A stretch of DNA of 6,147 bases from CG2-30-40-21 sp043806395 (lineage in GTDB: Bacteria; UBA9089; CG2-30-40-21). Under the pieces are notes generated by a model. It saw only the letters and a list, made by a program, of their open reading frames with translations. It made no database searches and was not told the origin of the DNA. Location of the stretch: the NCBI GenBank assembly GCA_043806395.1, contig JAZDHC010000124.1:1-6147 (forward strand), given 5' to 3'. The translations under genes were made by a program, and so were the position numbers. Of this stretch, positions 6,033 through 6,147 are shown one piece after another; position 1 is the first letter of the stretch; every line of letters begins with the position of its first letter.

Positions 6033-6122
6033 ATTCCCCCTTAAAAAAGGGGGTTAGGGGGTATTCCCCCTTAATAAAGGGGGTTAGGGGGTATTCCCCC
6101 TTAATAAAGGGGGTTAGGGGGT
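6033..6122 (+). repeat. Right hairpin array: three 30-bp units, inverted relative to the left array
   Basis: Units at 6033-6062, 6063-6092 and 6093-6122 have a strict 30-bp period. The last two are identical and the first differs at one base (A for T at 6045). Each has a CCCCCTT/AAGGGGG stem followed by GGGGGTTAGGGGG. The reverse complement of the left units matches except for the loop and a few extra bases. On the plus strand the spaced G5 tracts could form G-quadruplexes, competing with the C5/G5 hairpins. Confidence 0.85.
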
Positions 6123-6147
6123 TGTAATCCTCTGTATCATCTGTGAC

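Larger units (their letters stand above)
5802..6126. mobile_element. Foldback element: two inverted arrays of one hairpin repeat
   Basis: The outer 34 bp at each end (5802-5835 and 6093-6126) are inverted copies with two mismatches; the outermost 20 bp are identical. Between the arrays lie about 149 bp (5884-6032) holding another imperfect inverted repeat: GTTTACCCTATTTG (5921-5934) against CAAATCAGGGTAAC (5983-5996). They also hold a 6-bp hairpin TTGAAC/GTTCAA (5963-5968 and 5980-5985), a 7-bp tandem TGATACC (5902-5915), and AGCA-type runs near 6003-6015. There is no ORF. No clear target-site duplication flanks it. It could be a foldback/MITE-like unit or two separate insertions of the same repeat in opposite orientation. 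Confidence 0.45.

Noticed and set aside
5808..6122. CRISPR array
   Set aside because: The units are adjoining palindromic repeats with no unique spacers of constant length, and no cas genes are present.

Overview
The window is AT-rich chromosomal DNA from a bacterium. Its genes are a divergently transcribed NAD kinase, a small PH/GRAM-like protein, a GspE/PilB-family assembly ATPase, and an OmpR/PhoB-type response regulator with a PhoR-type histidine kinase. Consensus sigma-70 promoters and Shine-Dalgarno sites show it is bacterial. A type IV pilus or type II secretion ATPase, together with intergenic DNA full of short palindromes and G/C-tract repeats, would suit an uncultured, repeat-rich lineage. 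The sequence alone does not fix a phylum.

Layout. Positions 1-269 are mostly non-coding. They hold an 84-bp hairpin element with terminal inverted repeats and an exact 8-bp flanking direct repeat (MITE-like), then a 9-bp tandem repeat, and on the minus strand a weak candidate for a small Cys-rich protein. nadK lies on the minus strand (270-1130). Positions 1131-1339 form a divergent promoter region with two near-consensus promoters back to back, each with a 17-bp spacer. The plus strand then carries the small PH/GRAM-like gene (1340-1729), a 9-bp-stem palindrome (1733-1753), the ATPase gene (1778-3466), the response regulator (3519-4232) and the histidine kinase (4229-5704; 4-bp ATGA overlap with the regulator). 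The last 443 bp have no gene. They contain two arrays of the same hairpin repeat facing each other (two and a third 33-bp units; three 30-bp units), giving a large foldback structure from 5802 to 6126.

How the genes may work together. The four plus-strand genes are closely spaced, with no convincing terminator or internal promoter, so they may share the promoter at 1273-1301. The ATPase would power pilus or pseudopilus assembly at the inner membrane. The kinase would sense an extracytoplasmic or membrane-associated signal and phosphorylate the regulator. Whether the two-component pair controls the pilus gene, phosphate uptake or something else cannot be told from this window, and no pst, pho or other pil genes are present. 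nadK makes NADP and is transcribed separately.

I see no clear new multi-gene system. The most unusual items are the MITE-like element with its target-site-like duplication, the inverted arrays at the 3' end, and an N-terminal extension on the response regulator that closely resembles the N-terminus of Fpg/MutM DNA glycosylase.
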